Made by a program: the position numbers and the translations under genes. 64,000 nt of DNA from Phytophthora sp. 'mugwort' (lineage: Eukaryota; Oomycota; Peronosporomycetes; Peronosporales; Peronosporaceae), in the NCBI GenBank assembly GCA_033558025.1, contig JAUCEF010000011.1:2418001-2482000 (forward strand), in the 5' to 3' direction. The notes under the pieces are model-generated. The model searched no databases. It saw only the letters and a program-made list of their open reading frames with translations, and was not told the DNA's origin. Shown in pieces: positions 21,941-34,100 of the stretch (positions are counted from its first letter, which is position 1; each line of letters opens with the position of its first letter).

Positions 21941-24063
21941 CTCTAACTAGGCTGAGCTACCTTTCTGTCTCACAACTTGATTCCTAGTTGATGGGGGGGG
22001 GGTATTAATAGCATAACAATACCGGAACGTTATACTGCACTGGTATTTTTTGCACGCTTTTGCACATTTGAGTCTAACTATGTCATTACAAAGCATTAGC
22101 ATTTTCTTGGGATCCGTCAATTCGGTTTCCTGACTCAGGAATCCTGAGTATACAAACGTAAGACTAGCCAATCATACGTCGATTGGCTTGCTGCCATTTT
22201 CAACTTATGAGGTGGCATATTTGCCGGTCGTCGTGAAAGGTGTCATTCTTCAATTTTCTCTGAGTAGATCGTCCTGGACCAATTTCTTCAAGCATATGCG
22301 TCTTTCCAGTATTCTCCCAGCACTTATTGCTGCCACTCTCATCGACGGCGGATATGCACGCCTACATACGACGCTTTTCAGAAGGCCAATTTGGTATCGG
22401 CAAGATTACTGCGGCCAGTCGATGAAGTCCAGTCGGGTGAAAAACGATCATTACAAGTTGAAGCACTGCAGCAGGACGACGACGGCATCCCGGAAGAGAG
22501 ATGTTTATCTTGGTCAGCTCTGAAAGCCATCGTGCCAGGATGGTCCGCCTACGAGGCAGCGATCGGACAATTCACTATAAAAATTGATTGGGAGGCTCGT
22601 CAAAGCAATAATAATAAGGGCTACACCCGATGTCGCAATAATAATTACTCGGTAATATCCGTAATAATATCCCGTTGTACCGGTATGAAATTTTTGAATA
22701 TTATCGTGACTGCGGTGGGTATCGATGTGTGTCCCAAGTAAAACACTGATACAAATCACGCTTTTGAGATTAGTAAGAGATAATACCTCCGACACGGGTT
22801 AGCTATCACGTGTTTGGGTCCATGATGGATCGTAGGCATTGTGCGTGGGAATTTATTACCCGAGGGCATGCTGACGGGTGAATGATGACTGTGAAGGAGA
22901 GGGGCAGTCTTTTATTAACTAGAAGAATCACGTGTGTTACCATTCGGTTTACTAGCTACGTGTTACTTGTGCTCTAGTTGTGGTGCCCGGCGACCTCACT
23001 CTCACAGTTACAAGCGAGTTGTAGATCCAGAGAGCACGGTTGGCACGAAGAAACAAAATCATCTCTAAATGAAAAAGTTGCAGAGAGCCTTGGACGACAT
23101 GGTGGCTGGTCGGTTGGAAGTTCGAGAATGATGCAGAGGACCTCAAATATCGGGGCTGCTTGAGCTTTGGGTCCACCGAGAACCCACCAGTGTTGGCTCC
23201 CCTAATAGAGCAATGTTGAAGATAAAAACTATTATTACTGGTCCATTAGATATTATACGGATCGGGTGATTTCTCAATAATAAGTTATTCCGTCAATACA
23301 ATGCAGAATATTTGTCTTTTGATTATTTTTTCCGATATTTGCTACGAGATAAAGAAAATGAAAAAAGTTGCCTCGAAGTTCGCGAGATACTAGGAACGCG
23401 ACTTGATGGAGTTGGATGTCTATTTACGATATTGTAATAGGACTGGGGTACTCACAGCGGAAGGCCGTGAAGTATGGGATTCGTTGAGAAGAGTACCTGA
23501 AAAACCCGTCTCTTTACAGCAGATAGATCGACTACGATTCCAGTGTGGTTAATCCTCGTAAGTTCCTAAAACTTGAGTTAAAAAATCACTTCTGATCTGG
23601 GGGGGGGTTCTTAAACTAAATAACCATGCGTGTAGTGGATGATTAATTGGCCTTCTATTTGGAATTTTATGTGTTGCTTCCTATAGAAGCCTAATTCTAC
23701 GTAATACGTAGTTAAACGCGAGATTATGTAGCTATGTATGTTAAGTGTAAGTTTGGCTTGAACCGAATAGACCTTTTTGTCATCGCTTGAGTTTCATCAG
23801 CAGTACATTGTGTAGAACTTCGAAATATTCATATTCTTAAGCTTTTTCAGCCTCCAATATTTAGAACTTCGGAGTACTCGCCGTGTGAATGCATTCGCTT
23901 CCCTCGGAGGGGAGTAAAAGCTACTACATAGTATTTGTAGACCCTTGATAATACCTTAAAGAAGAAACAATGTTGAGAGGCAGGATATCTCCGAGATAAG
24001 AAGCGGGGTATATCCAAAAGTGGGGAAGAACGACGCCTATATTCGACGAAGTTTAAGGTGCGG
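21941..24063. other. 2.1 kb AT-rich stretch without recognisable genes
   Basis: Contains two poly(G) runs (21993-22002 and 23599-23607), AAT-rich simple sequence around 22600-22680, and TGTTGG at 23192, which could be an LTR-like start but has no partner. Short frames on both strands show no motif. It is probably an accumulation of old insertions. Confidence 0.4.
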
Positions 24064-24483
24064 GTCTGACGAATCTCTTCGCACCCAAGATCCCGACTAT
24101 GGTCCGCAGCTATTTAGAGACAAACAAGTTGGTCACCAAGCGCACCAAAAAGTGCACATACGCCGCTCGAAGGGTACGTCCGACCACATTTTGTCGTAAA
24201 TTAAGGAATCGCCACTGACTTTGTGCTTTCGTTTTATACTTACAGAGAGGTGGCGTTTCTCCGGCACAAGTCGATGGTGCTCGAAACCCGAGTTTCGCAA
24301 GCACCGCGTTGCGTCGACGCAAACCCGCAAGCAATCTTCATATACAACCTACGCACTGGCCAAGTCCCCGACGGAAACCAACGTCTCCTAGCGTTGGTGT
24401 CGAGCCAAGAGGCCAAGATCCGCCGGGCCGACGCGTTCACGATCAACGTGAACCACCTCCAGCAATTGGGAGTATCGTCTTAG
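24064..24483 (+). pseudogene. decayed copy of the bZIP-like gene
   Basis: It aligns with 10440-10887. The basic region TKRTKKCTYAARR and its intron donor GTACGT survive. A 9-base deletion removes EVL upstream. The acceptor side has lost two bases of the AGAGAG start of exon 2, and a further deletion in the zipper (LNELRK) shifts the frame. The 5' half of the gene is missing. The shared tail again ends in TAG, at 24483. Confidence 0.85.
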
Positions 24484-25135
24484 GCTTGCATGCAGACCGT
24501 GGTGTTATATGTTGCATCTTGTGTTGTTATAGTCCGTTGAATGAGAGTCTAATGTTATAAGATTCCAAATGATCAGATCACGAGTTGTTCTTGATGTCCT
24601 TAACGAATCGGCATTAGACTTCAGGATGAGCTGGTCTAGCGTATCCACAAGAGTTATGATAAAACGAGGCCTGGATATCATTTGCTACAATATTCATAGC
24701 GTAGTTTTGGCAGCCTGAACGGCAGCCAGCCTCGTGCCAACACCTGGGCGCAGACTACACCACTGCATACTCAAGCGGTTAAGACTGGGGCAAAAGGAAT
24801 CAGTTCCTGCAACAAAGAAACAACTACACAAATTCACGTCACGTACGACTTAGATGCTTGGAAAAGGTCGATAAGAGGCTCGGCGCAGTGCTTAACGCGT
24901 GTTCTGGCAAAAGCACAAAACTGGACGATATCAACTATGTCGTCTACAATAGTATTCCTACTTAAGCACGAGAAGGAACCACATCGTCGTGACTTACCGA
25001 TCAAGATAGAGTCGCTCGAGAATCCGATTCTTTCGCAACATTGAAGTTAAAGCAATCGTGCCAGAAAATCCAACTGGATTGCCGCTTAAATCAAGCTTTC
25101 CACGGTATTGTTAGATCTAAAACTCATGATACATA

Positions 25136-25702
25136 CTACCCCTGTAGACGCACCTCTTTGACACTTTGGTTTTGCTCTAGAGCCAACGCAATGGCTTGAA
25201 CACCGTTGTCCCCGATCTCGTTAGACATCGGTTCCTCCGAATAGGCAGATTCTTCATTACTGACATCTACTAGCTCAAGTGTTGTTGTAATCTGCACGTA
25301 CAGTCCATAAGAATCACGAGGTTGAGTACTAACAACACCTAGAGAACATACCCGTATTCCACTCGCGAGAAGAATTGCCCCAGCATCCGTAATATGGCAA
25401 TTATTCAGACGCAACTTCACCATCGAGCTGGAATGCTGAAGCATGCCCTACACGTGCGTGACAATATTTTCATTAGAAAATGGCAAAAATAATAAAACTT
25501 CGTACCGACATACCGCAATGATACCGCATCCGACACTTGCGACAGGTAGACGATAGCAAACAATTTCGTCTTGAGGAGTAAATTCGAGTGGCTCATCTTC
25601 GTCAACATCATTTGCGTTCTCAATCACCGCAGAAACCCATTTTTTCCTTGGCTTCACCGATGCCGTCGACGTTCGTAGTTCCAACTTCGGTGCTGCCGCC
25701 AA
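25136..25702 (-). pseudogene. small LRR (ribonuclease-inhibitor type) gene fragment, copy B
   Basis: Minus strand, better preserved than copy A. A first exon reads KPRKKWVSAVIENANDVDED (about 25660-25600). A candidate intron ends with CACGTGTAG at about 25450. A second exon carries the repeat MVKLRLNNCHITDAGAILLA. An intron (donor GTATGT, acceptor GTACGTGCAG) leads to the third exon with IGDNGVQAIALALEQNQSVK, and the stop is at 25136. Splice sites fit and the joined frame stays open, but no ATG precedes exon 1 after the upstream in-frame TGA. The protein would be only two LRR units long. It is more likely a gene fragment than a working gene. Confidence 0.55.
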
Positions 25703-25948
25703 ATCAAGAGTCTTTACACCGCCGAGTCAGACCAAACATCCATAATTTGTACAATCCCTTTCACTCACAATTGCAAGGTCGAGAAGTTGGTCATCGGGTT
25801 GGGATCCCGCGAGCGGGAGTAGCACATAGCGAAGATAGTGCTTCATGGCCCGGTCAACCCGCTTGGGGGCCAAATGGCCACGTCTTCACAGCCACCACAG
25901 CATCAGTATGACATCAACACGCAGCTTCTAGCGACAAGATTTCCTCAC

Positions 25949-26155
25949 TCACCGTCGCCGCCAGTTGCGCTCCATTTTAGCACACCACCGGTCAATCACC
26001 TGCAGGAACGCCTGTGCATCGAACGCATCCAATCTTGAAAGATCGTATGCGTAAATGAGCTGCTTTTCCGGCCCTGAGAGCGCCTGCGCCACCGTCGGAT
26101 GCAGCTGCAAACTGCCACAGTATTTCAAAACAACACATTCAATTGGACGCTGCAA
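25949..26155 (-). other. unrecognised coding-like fragment
   Basis: A 68-residue minus-strand frame containing ALSGPEKQLIYAYDLSRLDA and AFLQVIDRWCAKMERNW. The composition is coding-like (helical, amphipathic), but no family is recognised and there is no start context. Possibly an exon of an old element. Confidence 0.3.
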
Positions 26156-26299
26156 ACTACGTAGCTACTGACAACCTGTCCTACTTGCAGAAGTGCTTCA
26201 GCTGGCGTCCGACGGCCTTGAGACAGAGTTTCTGCAGCGACTGGACGCGGGACATGAGTCAGAAGCTGCTCCGCAATGCTTCACCACGAGGATCTTGAA

Positions 26300-26450
26300 G
26301 CGTTGTCATCCAAACCGTTCACATGTAGCCATATCGAGTTTAAGCCCCATTTTTTTTAAAAGAGCCAGCGAAAGAATCTATTCCGCCAATCAGCTGTCGC
26401 AAAATGTTTTCAACCAATCCTGACGCGCGATCAGATGCGTGTCGCATCGT
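26300..26450 (+). repeat. dispersed repeat, copy 2
   Basis: Partner of 21815-21940 (see there). This copy has an extra T-rich stretch (26346-26357) and reads into CGCGCGATC-GTGTCGCATCG. Confidence 0.6.
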
Positions 26451-27569
26451 CCTCGATGCGTACCTCTTGACACACTCACAACCGAACAAGCGGCCAAGAG
26501 CTCAAGTCGACAAAAAGAACTCGTGTGTCCATGGCGCCTTGCTGATTGTCACCCATTGCTGTTCTCAAGACCAAGCCGTTTTGTCCTAATGCGAGCTGGC
26601 TCGCTGCTATGAGAAGCCGCCTGAAAATCGTGAACCGCGCGCTGTTGCTTGGCCTTGGCTTGTCGCCCGCGAGGAGGCTTTCAGACACGTACGGTGAGGC
26701 TTTTGTCCTTTTCCTGTCATCTCTTGATTCCAAGTGGGGGAGACGCGTCCGGTGGAGTTCGTTATGTCTTCCTGCGTGCTGCGTGGATGACGTTGCAGAA
26801 GTATACCAAAGTATTTATCGTGACTCCAGTAAAGCTGCTCGAGTGAACCGAAAGGGGAGATGAGACGCTGACTACATTGCACTAGCAGTGATATAACTTC
26901 GACCCCGGCAGGTCCGTATTTGCTTGCACTAGTATGTCGTTGGATATATGCAACTTGGTCCTGAAGTGCAGGAAATACAGCTACTTTCCGTGCACGATAC
27001 AATTGGAGGCGGTAATTAAACTCAAGCAGGTTTCTTCCACACACTGTATGTGTGTCAGGCAAGTTTGTTTCTGTTCTCCGTCAACCGTTTTTGGACCAAA
27101 CTATCGTGGAATGCAGGAACTATTTTCGTGAATACGAGGAGCGACCCGATATGTTGTTATTACCTATTTATTATTTCTAATACCGTACCGGGCCAAGCGA
27201 CACAAATCGTAAAATGCAGGCAGCATATCCGAACGATCGATTCATCATTATACAGGCAAGTCTTCACTCTTGATTATCTCGGTATGATATATGCAAGTGG
27301 TTTGTAGACCCAAGTTCATTCACCTGAGAAAACCGTGCAAGCACGTAACCACTATATGGTACGGCGATTCATGCTGTAAACTTTTTACTATATGCATTCT
27401 TGTCCATGGCAGAATTCCTTGGTGTCAACATTTGGTCCGACTGAAGTAATTCTATGGTTATGTGCCGTCGAGCGTTTCTTTATGTTCTTGGTTACGTGTG
27501 AAGAGTTCAGGGCAATCCACACAACGGACTGGACATGTCGTTAGGTGACTTTAATGTGGAGTCGAGTGA
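26451..27569. other. 1.1 kb without recognised genes
   Basis: Overlapping frames on both strands around 26546-27062 have no motif, no start context and no consistent composition. Nothing is called. Confidence 0.4.
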
Positions 27570-29720
27570 AGGCAATCTCCTCCAATCAGGCAAGCGTCAT
27601 GAGCTGTTTTTGTGCTGTTGCATCTGCTTTTGAGACACTTTAGGGGAGGTTGTGGCGTGCAGGTTTCGTGGCACGTCGATGGAGGTGACGCAGAGGTGTT
27701 CTCCGTTATGGCGGTTTGTTGTTTGTGCAGTGATACAACTAGTAAACTGTCAAATATCCATGCGGAGAAGAAGAAAGCACGGTCACGTTAAAGCAAGCGG
27801 TGAAGCCAAGAGTGACTATTTGATAGAAACGTCGGGTTGGCTGTTAGCTTTTTATCATGGGTTTCAAGCAGTTATGTGGATATGTCTTTGCATTGCAGTG
27901 TTGGTCACAGTGTGGCTGTGAATGATTGAGACCACGGGTGAAGATACTTTTAGTATCGACGCGGCTTTCGTTGTAGTGCGTGTGGAATCGGTCGTGGAGG
28001 CGCTTTTAGGTTGGTTGGTAAAGTTTCGTTTCGCGTTGGATCATTGTTGTGGCGAATGGTACGCTTTGTTGCGGCTGTGTTTGTTGTTACAGGTGTGTTT
28101 TGTTTCAGGTGTTGCCAAATAATGCGTGGTGTTTATGATTTCGATGAAGCTTTGTGGAGCAAAAGTTGTTCACGGCCGTGTTAATGTTGGTGATCTGGTA
28201 CTGGTGGCTGTTCGAAAATGATATGGACGAAGTCGGAAGATGTTTAGTCGTTTTTCACGTGTGTAGAGTTTGCGAATGGTCTGTATTGCATGCAGGATGT
28301 CATTTGGACAGCGTTAAGCTTAATACGAGGTTGAGGAAAGCGAAGCGTACGAAGTCCAAGTTTTATTTGTGGTTGTCATTGTCTAAGTCCCAAGTCGTTC
28401 AAGGTTCAAATCCAAGCTCCTTGGTATAGCATCATCGTATATGTGTTTGCGATGGCGTACGTAGGCGGTGTGGTGTTCTTTGGCGCTTCGTTGTGTGTGT
28501 GATGCGTTCAGGCTCTCGAGACGAGGGAGCAGACTTGTTGTTTGTCGATGTCAGTTTGATTCGAGTCAAGGGAGGTTGTGGTGTGCAGGTTGCGCGACAA
28601 TGAACAGCTCTTTGTTGAAGGGTGGTTAGTGGTGTTACCCGATTTGTTGCTTTGTTGCATGTGCACTGACTGTAGGTAGGCATCATGCGGAAGAAACGAT
28701 GCTGAAATGCAGACGAGGATGATGTATAGTACAGTCAAGGTAATTGAAACGGTGAAGTCAAGTGTGACACTTTGAAGAAACTTCGCGTTGGTTGCTATGT
28801 TTTTTAGTCGGCGGTTTCGATGGAAGCACATAATGTTCGTGTTGGGGATGGTGTGGTGTGAAAGATTTAAGAGGACCTTTCGAATATGTACGCGACTTCT
28901 TGTGTGGGGGTGGGTGAGATTGGTCGTGAAAGCCGTTGGTTGGTATCGTTTCATTTCGTTTCTGGATCTGGTGTTGTGGCGAATGCACGGTTTGTTATGG
29001 CTGCTTTTTGATGTTTCAGGTGTTGTTAAGTGATGCGTGGAGTCTTTTGGGTTTGCTTCGTTGCGTGATGATTGTTTAATTCGAGTTCGTTGATGTTGGC
29101 GATTTGGTACTGGTAGGTGTGCAAAGATGGTATGTATGAAGTCGAAAAAGTGTCCGTTAAAGGTCATGTGATTGTATTTTCGAGGAGCGCGACAATTTTG
29201 TTTTCGCTGCAGGTTGTCGTGTTTGCAGCGGGATAACCAGAACGTGAGTGTCAAGCGAAGATCCAAGTTCAACTCGAGCGAGGTCGAAGTCCAGGCTTCT
29301 TCTGGTGAGTATTCTATACAATGTTATTTCGATCGAGGTTGTGCGGCAGCGCACGTGGTGTTTTTTTGGGAGTTTCGTCGTGTGTGAGAGGTCCAGAAGA
29401 GAAAGCAGACGCTTTGTTCGGCGATGGCAATTTGATTCGAGTCAAGTAAATGCAATCGCGCTTAACCAGCAAGTGTAGGGATGGATCTTGTTGCTTTTGC
29501 ACCTGCATTCGACGTACTTTTTGGGGAGGTTGTGGCGTGCAAGTTTCGCGACAATGAACAGCTTTTCAATGGAGGTTGTATGTCTTCGGTTTGTTACTGC
29601 TGGCAAAGTCAGGAAAAGTGGAGTTGGTGTGATCTGACGCCTGAGACTAATTTTTCGACTTTGGAATTTTATTTCGAATTTTTGTGTGATGGGACGTGTG
29701 CTAAAGTGGAAGTTAGTATG
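27570..29720 (+). repeat. GT-rich array of ~0.9 kb imperfect repeats
   Basis: Three copies of the block ending GGGGAGGTTGTGGCGTGCAG occur at about 27640, 28565 and 29520. Between them other shared blocks recur in the same order, for example GGTGATCTGGTACTGG at 28190 and GGCGATTTGGTACTGG at 29098, and CAGTTTGATTCGAGTCAA at 28551 against CAATTTGATTCGAGTCAA at 29427. The unit length is therefore about 920-950 bp, with roughly 2.2 copies. The plus strand is strongly biased to G and T (C only about 12% in a sampled stretch at 28.05 kb). No frame is conserved between copies, so the unit does not look protein-coding. Confidence 0.7.
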
Positions 29721-29728
29721 GGATAAGA

Positions 29729-30665
29729 TCAAGTGGGTGCGTATGCCATTGCGATGCTCATCGCGGCAGGTACGTTTGCTACTTTCAGAGTATTTTTATG
29801 TCTGCAGGTGTTTTTCAACACCACCCTTTTAAAAGAAGGATAAATAGGACCATGTAGATTCTTAGCTCCATAGTGAATATTTTTCGATGAATACGTTAGG
29901 ACGCGTCTTAAATTACGACATGAACATGCTTCTGTCTCACGTTTGTATCTGATGCTTTCAGCCGCGTAAACGTCAACGTCATCTTCCGGGTGATGGTACC
30001 GAGCGATTCCTATTAAAAAGAAACAACGCGATGAAGAAAAAGGTGTAGCAACTATAAACTCCTCAGTATATTTCACGACTAAGCATATCGTTAACGCTAA
30101 CATTCTACCGTACAACTGGCGCTAGTGGCATACGTACGCATTTGGCTTCATGTAGAAGTATTTTCTATCTGACAGCAATTTAAAGTCAAGTGAAGCTCAA
30201 TATTCAAGCACGATAACAAAACCCAATCCATCAAGTTTCAGACACTAATGTGCAAAAACATGTCTGTCACCTTATAGTAGCAGCGATGATAGTGTTGGTG
30301 TGACACCCAGCGAGATTGACGGCGCACTTACAGTGGAACACAATCTTGTCCGCCGTAATATGGCATTTGTAGTGCCATCTGAGCGATAAGACCGCGCTAG
30401 TTGCAGGTGCGACGCTTGCCTTTTTGTGTGAGTGCCAAACTCGACTTGGTGTGGAGATAGGCCCACTCTTCTTAGCACTGTCGCGGTCATCATTACTAAT
30501 GAATATACTGCACACTTCTGAACTTTTCGACATTACTACACTTGAGAAGTTCACGTTAGCATGATTGCCCTGAGATAGCTGCGGAAATGGACGTGGGTGT
30601 ACATGTATTTGCGCTTCAGCACAACTATCGGGTGATCTGGTTTTGTCATTTGTTGGTGGGTTCAA
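29729..30665 (-). other. two unrecognised minus-strand frames
   Basis: 30665-30267 (132 residues, with HYKCHITADKIVFHCKCAVN and a K-rich, Cys/His-bearing C-terminus) and 30115-29729 (128 residues, DDVDVYAAESIRYKRE then basic sequence). Cys and His spacing in the first could bind metal, but no known finger pattern is satisfied. They may be exons of one gene. No promoter or homology is visible. Confidence 0.3.
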
Positions 30666-30671
30666 GGCCCA

Positions 30672-31690
30672 GAAGGATCTCCTTAAGCAGATTTCTGATA
30701 TGCAGCAAGCGTACCAGCGTGTCCGCCAGAATCTCGATCAACTCCGCGGCCAGCACCAACTTCTGTTGTAAGCTCACGAACCTGCTCGACACGCAACTCG
30801 GCCGTCATGGAGCGGGACACGGGCTCTCGACAACTTACAATGCGATCTTCGACGACTCCGACGACGGCGAGCTCCGGGTGGCTCTGGCGCGATCCCGACC
30901 CGACGCCAGTCGACGCAGCCTTTCCGCGGAGAACTCCGGTTGCGAGGGATCCCAAGCTACGCCCATCGTGGTCGACCAAGATCCGGCCCCTGCCGAAGAC
31001 GGGGAAGAGGTGGAAGGCGCGAGCCAGGCGGCCAGCACTCCAAGTCTGACACCTCCGGCCGCTGCACCCGCCGCGGATCCCGCTCCCCAGCCGTTCGACC
31101 AGCGAAAAGCTTCATCCAGCTTCATCTGTCACGGGCCGTGATCGCGGATGAGGTGACACCTTGGGGCCCTTCCCAGATCAGAGTGCTCACCTTCGATACC
31201 CTCACGCCCCGGGTCGTTGCGGAGGGGGGCTGGATTCTTCGCGTTACGCTCTGATCCTGCTCATGGTGGGACGACATAACGGCTCTGTAGAGGGAGGATC
31301 CGTGGAAGTCTCTCGAGCCGCTGACCGCCGAACCGGCCAGATCCGCCGAAGTGGCACCAATCACCGCGAGCTACCGGGCCTACGAGGAGGACTACCGTCC
31401 AGCCTATTGGGAGGCCACGCACTCCTTTCTGATTCCAAGTATAAGCGCGACATACACCCGCGGTTTGCGTCCTTCTACCGTGGACGCAAGAATCGGAGGT
31501 CGCAAGCGCGCGAGAAGGTCCGGATTCTGCAAGGCCATGTCTTCGAGAAAGCTCGCCGGACGGGCTATCGCGACTTGGATCCGCTGGAGATCCGGTGTTC
31601 ACGCACTTTCCCTAGCACTCCGAAGACACGACGTGGTTTCCCGGACGCGAGGCAGTCGCAGAGGGACGGACTCCGCCCCAAGTCCTGATC
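30672..31690 (+). pseudogene. antisense coding-like frames downstream of element A integrase
   Basis: Read on the plus strand, opposite to pol. A coiled-coil-like segment comes first (AQKDLLKQISDMQQAYQRVR), then a stop. An acidic and Ala/Pro-rich stretch follows (IFDDSDDGELRVALA, PIVVDQDPAPAEDGEE), and then, in another frame, a basic stretch (HPRFASFYRGRKNRRSQARE). No homology is recognised. The position between chromodomain and 3' end, antisense to pol, parallels the frames in elements C and D. Confidence 0.4.
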
Positions 31691-32088
31691 TCGCGAACTG
31701 CGACCCCTGGCGCAATCATTTCCGCACTGATCTGACCTCTCACCCGTCTCGCCAGATCGAACGTCTTCGCATGCAGTTCTCTCCGCCTGATCCGGATCAT
31801 GAGTAGTCTGCGTCGTACGCCACTAGCTTGATTGCGGTAGCGATCCGTCTTGTACGTCGTAATCCATTCAATATCAATCTTGATTCGGCCAGCTTGTCTT
31901 GCGTATGCCGTGATCTCGTTCGTCTTTAGATCCTCCGTTCGTCGTCGGATTCAGCCTTGGATCTTCCTTTCATCGCCGGGTCCGTGATCCTTGTAGCGAG
32001 CTTAGCTATTTCACCAAATCCGAGCCTCCCGGTTACATATACACTCCCTCTCCTCTCCATCTTGAGGCATGCAGCCCCCCCCCTCCCC

Positions 32089-32159
32089 CTCTCTCGCTTC
32101 ATCCGCCGTGGCGAGTAGGCCGTGACGACCAACTCGCCATGGCGGATGAAGCGAGAGAG
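32089..32159. repeat. 28-bp inverted repeat in the 3' part of element A
   Basis: Arms 32089-32116 and 32132-32159 pair with one mismatch across the 15-nt loop AGGCCGTGACGACCA. A 9-nt C run (32075-32083) lies just outside. Confidence 0.9.
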
Positions 32160-32353
32160 AGGCTGGACGCCTCCCCCGTATCTCTCACAGCCTTCCCGCG
32201 GAGCTTCTGTCAACTTTCGTCACGCCCACAACCAAGTAGTGAACGTGGATCCCCCTCCTTCGCACCTGCAGCCTTCCAGCAGGCCTTCAACCTCAGTATC
32301 ACTTGCGGCAACCAGCTTGCTGCCGTGGCTTCCACCACGTAATCTTCCTCGTG

Positions 32354-33748
32354 GCTACATCGCCTGGAAACGACTCCTCTTGGCCCCATCCTGCAGGAAC
32401 TCACGCAACAGTGCTCCACAGTTCAAATCCGCCTCGTCAACCCAGCTCGCTCGTCGTAGCCTCGCCAGTGTACCTTGAACTTGCGCAGTGATCGTTCACA
32501 GCGTGTTCGACGGCCCGATCTCATGTCGCTGATCTCGACTTCGTGCTCCCCTTTTCCTAGCTCTCGATCCCAAATTTCTTCAGGCAACAGCGCTCGTCGA
32601 AGTCCAGACGATCCGCCTCATCAACCGGACAAATGTGTTGTTGGTGGATCTGGGAATGTTCTCACAGGCTTCAACTTTAACACATGCACAACCCGAAAAG
32701 GTGGTAATCTGTTCCGGTTGTCTCCAGTCTAGCAGCGAAAGGGTGCAGCATCCCCAGTACTCGGAAGGGGCCATGCCACATATGCGCTAGCTTCCGCGCG
32801 TATCCTTCCTTGACTCGATCCAGATATAGCCACGCTCGAGTGCCAGCCTCGATCCGATGCGGATCCACGCTGTCATTATGTCGTTCGGCCCGGTCCGTAA
32901 TAGCCTTCTTCAGCCTCTCGTTCACGTTAGCTCTCGACTGCGAGTAATAGCGTTGGATCCGGTACCGCCATTGGCGTGGATCCCGATCTCGGCGTCTCGT
33001 GCTGCCTAGCGGGAGAATTGCCTCCAGCGTCGTGCGTGGATCCCAGCCGTGCTCAAGATAAAACGAGGTATCACATCGGATCCGATCATGTGCCGTATTG
33101 ACAGCGAATGTTAGGCGCTCTGCATACTCGTCCCAGTCGCGCTGGTTCTCGCCCTCGACATACATCTTGATGGAACTCGTCACCGTCTGCACAATGCGTT
33201 CCGCAGTCCCGTTCGACTGAGGCCTATAAGCCATGATGGCTCGCTGTCTCTGGACCAGGATACGATTGAATGCTTTGAAGAAGTCAGACATGAAGCCAGT
33301 CTCCCTGTCATACCGGATCACCTCGCTCGCGCCGAAGCGTCGGAATAGAAGTTCCCCGTAGGACTCCGCGATCGCTTGGGCTGTCCGGGGCACACTCGTC
33401 TTAGCGATGACGTAACCAGCGAACAGATCCACCCAGATCAGGAGTTCCGTATGGCACTTGTACGACTTGGACAATGAGGGGATGTGATCCATCGCTATGA
33501 CTTGGAAAGAATAGGTGGCCTGGATATTGCCGGATGATCACCGCGTATGGTCGGTCGCCCGTTACCGGTCTCCCAATCCACGCACTCACCCATGAACCTC
33601 GTACGCCCCTGAAGAGTCCACGCCAATAGAAGTGATCCCGGATCTGCTGATATGTTCGGCTGATCCCCTGATGACTGCCCTCCAGACTGACGTGGTAGTG
33701 ATGTAGCAGATCTTCGTGCAGCGTCTCCGGCACAACCAGACGAAGCAA
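32354..33748 (-). pseudogene. element A integrase with chromodomain
   Basis: The zinc-binding H2C2 region lies at 33748-33580 (HYHVSLEGSHQGISRTYQQI). The core, 33492-32677, has ELLIWVDLFAGYVIA (first Asp) and NGTAERIVQTV (catalytic Glu). A GPF-type module follows (HMWHGPFRVLGMLHP). After a frame change, KFKVHWRGYDE and then WVDEADLNCGALLREFLQD form a chromodomain ending in TAG at 32354. Integrase inserts the cDNA, and chromodomains steer it to modified histones. At least three frame breaks are needed. Confidence 0.8.
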
Positions 33749-34100
33749 CCCGTCTCTCTCTTCCTCCGCCTTCGCAGACGGCAGGTATCCTGTTCGTCCA
33801 TCTCATAGTCAGCAGCCTGGTTGCTGCACGCCCGAGATTCATCTTTCTCCAGATTCTTCACATCCCCTTGAAGGTACTTCTTGAGGTTCATGATCCATTT
33901 CTCTTCGTCCTGAGCTTGTCAAATCCGATCCACACTCAGCTGGCGGACCGCCTCTTCCTTCAGCACGCTGAAGCTGGTGAGCTTCAAGCGGGATCTTGTC
34001 GCCGTAGCTGCGATGCGAAGCGTAGTGTCCTCGGCAGCTGTGGTCAGGATCTCGGGTAGTCGATTCAGCGTCACCAGATCCTCACGCGCCTGATCGTCCG

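Larger units (their letters stand above)
24064..25825 (+). repeat. segmental duplication, copy B
   Basis: Same order as copy A: bZIP-like 3' part, flank, antisense LRR gene, then GGGATCCCGCGAGCGGGAGT. It lacks the mariner element and so preserves the empty site (25178-25188). Confidence 0.85.

Noticed and set aside
23190..23240. Possible LTR start TGTTGG in the gene-free stretch
   Set aside because: No partner LTR, primer site or polypurine tract was found.
25136..25702. Calling the copy-B LRR gene functional
   Set aside because: Splice sites fit, but no ATG follows the upstream in-frame stop and the product would hold only two repeats.
28400..28420. B-box-like GGTTCAAATCC
   Set aside because: No A box at the right distance upstream and no acceptor stem; it lies inside the GT-rich array.
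28508..29272. 254-codon minus-strand frame in the GT-rich array
   Set aside because: Its His/Thr/Asn-rich composition follows from the base skew, and it is not conserved between the repeat units.
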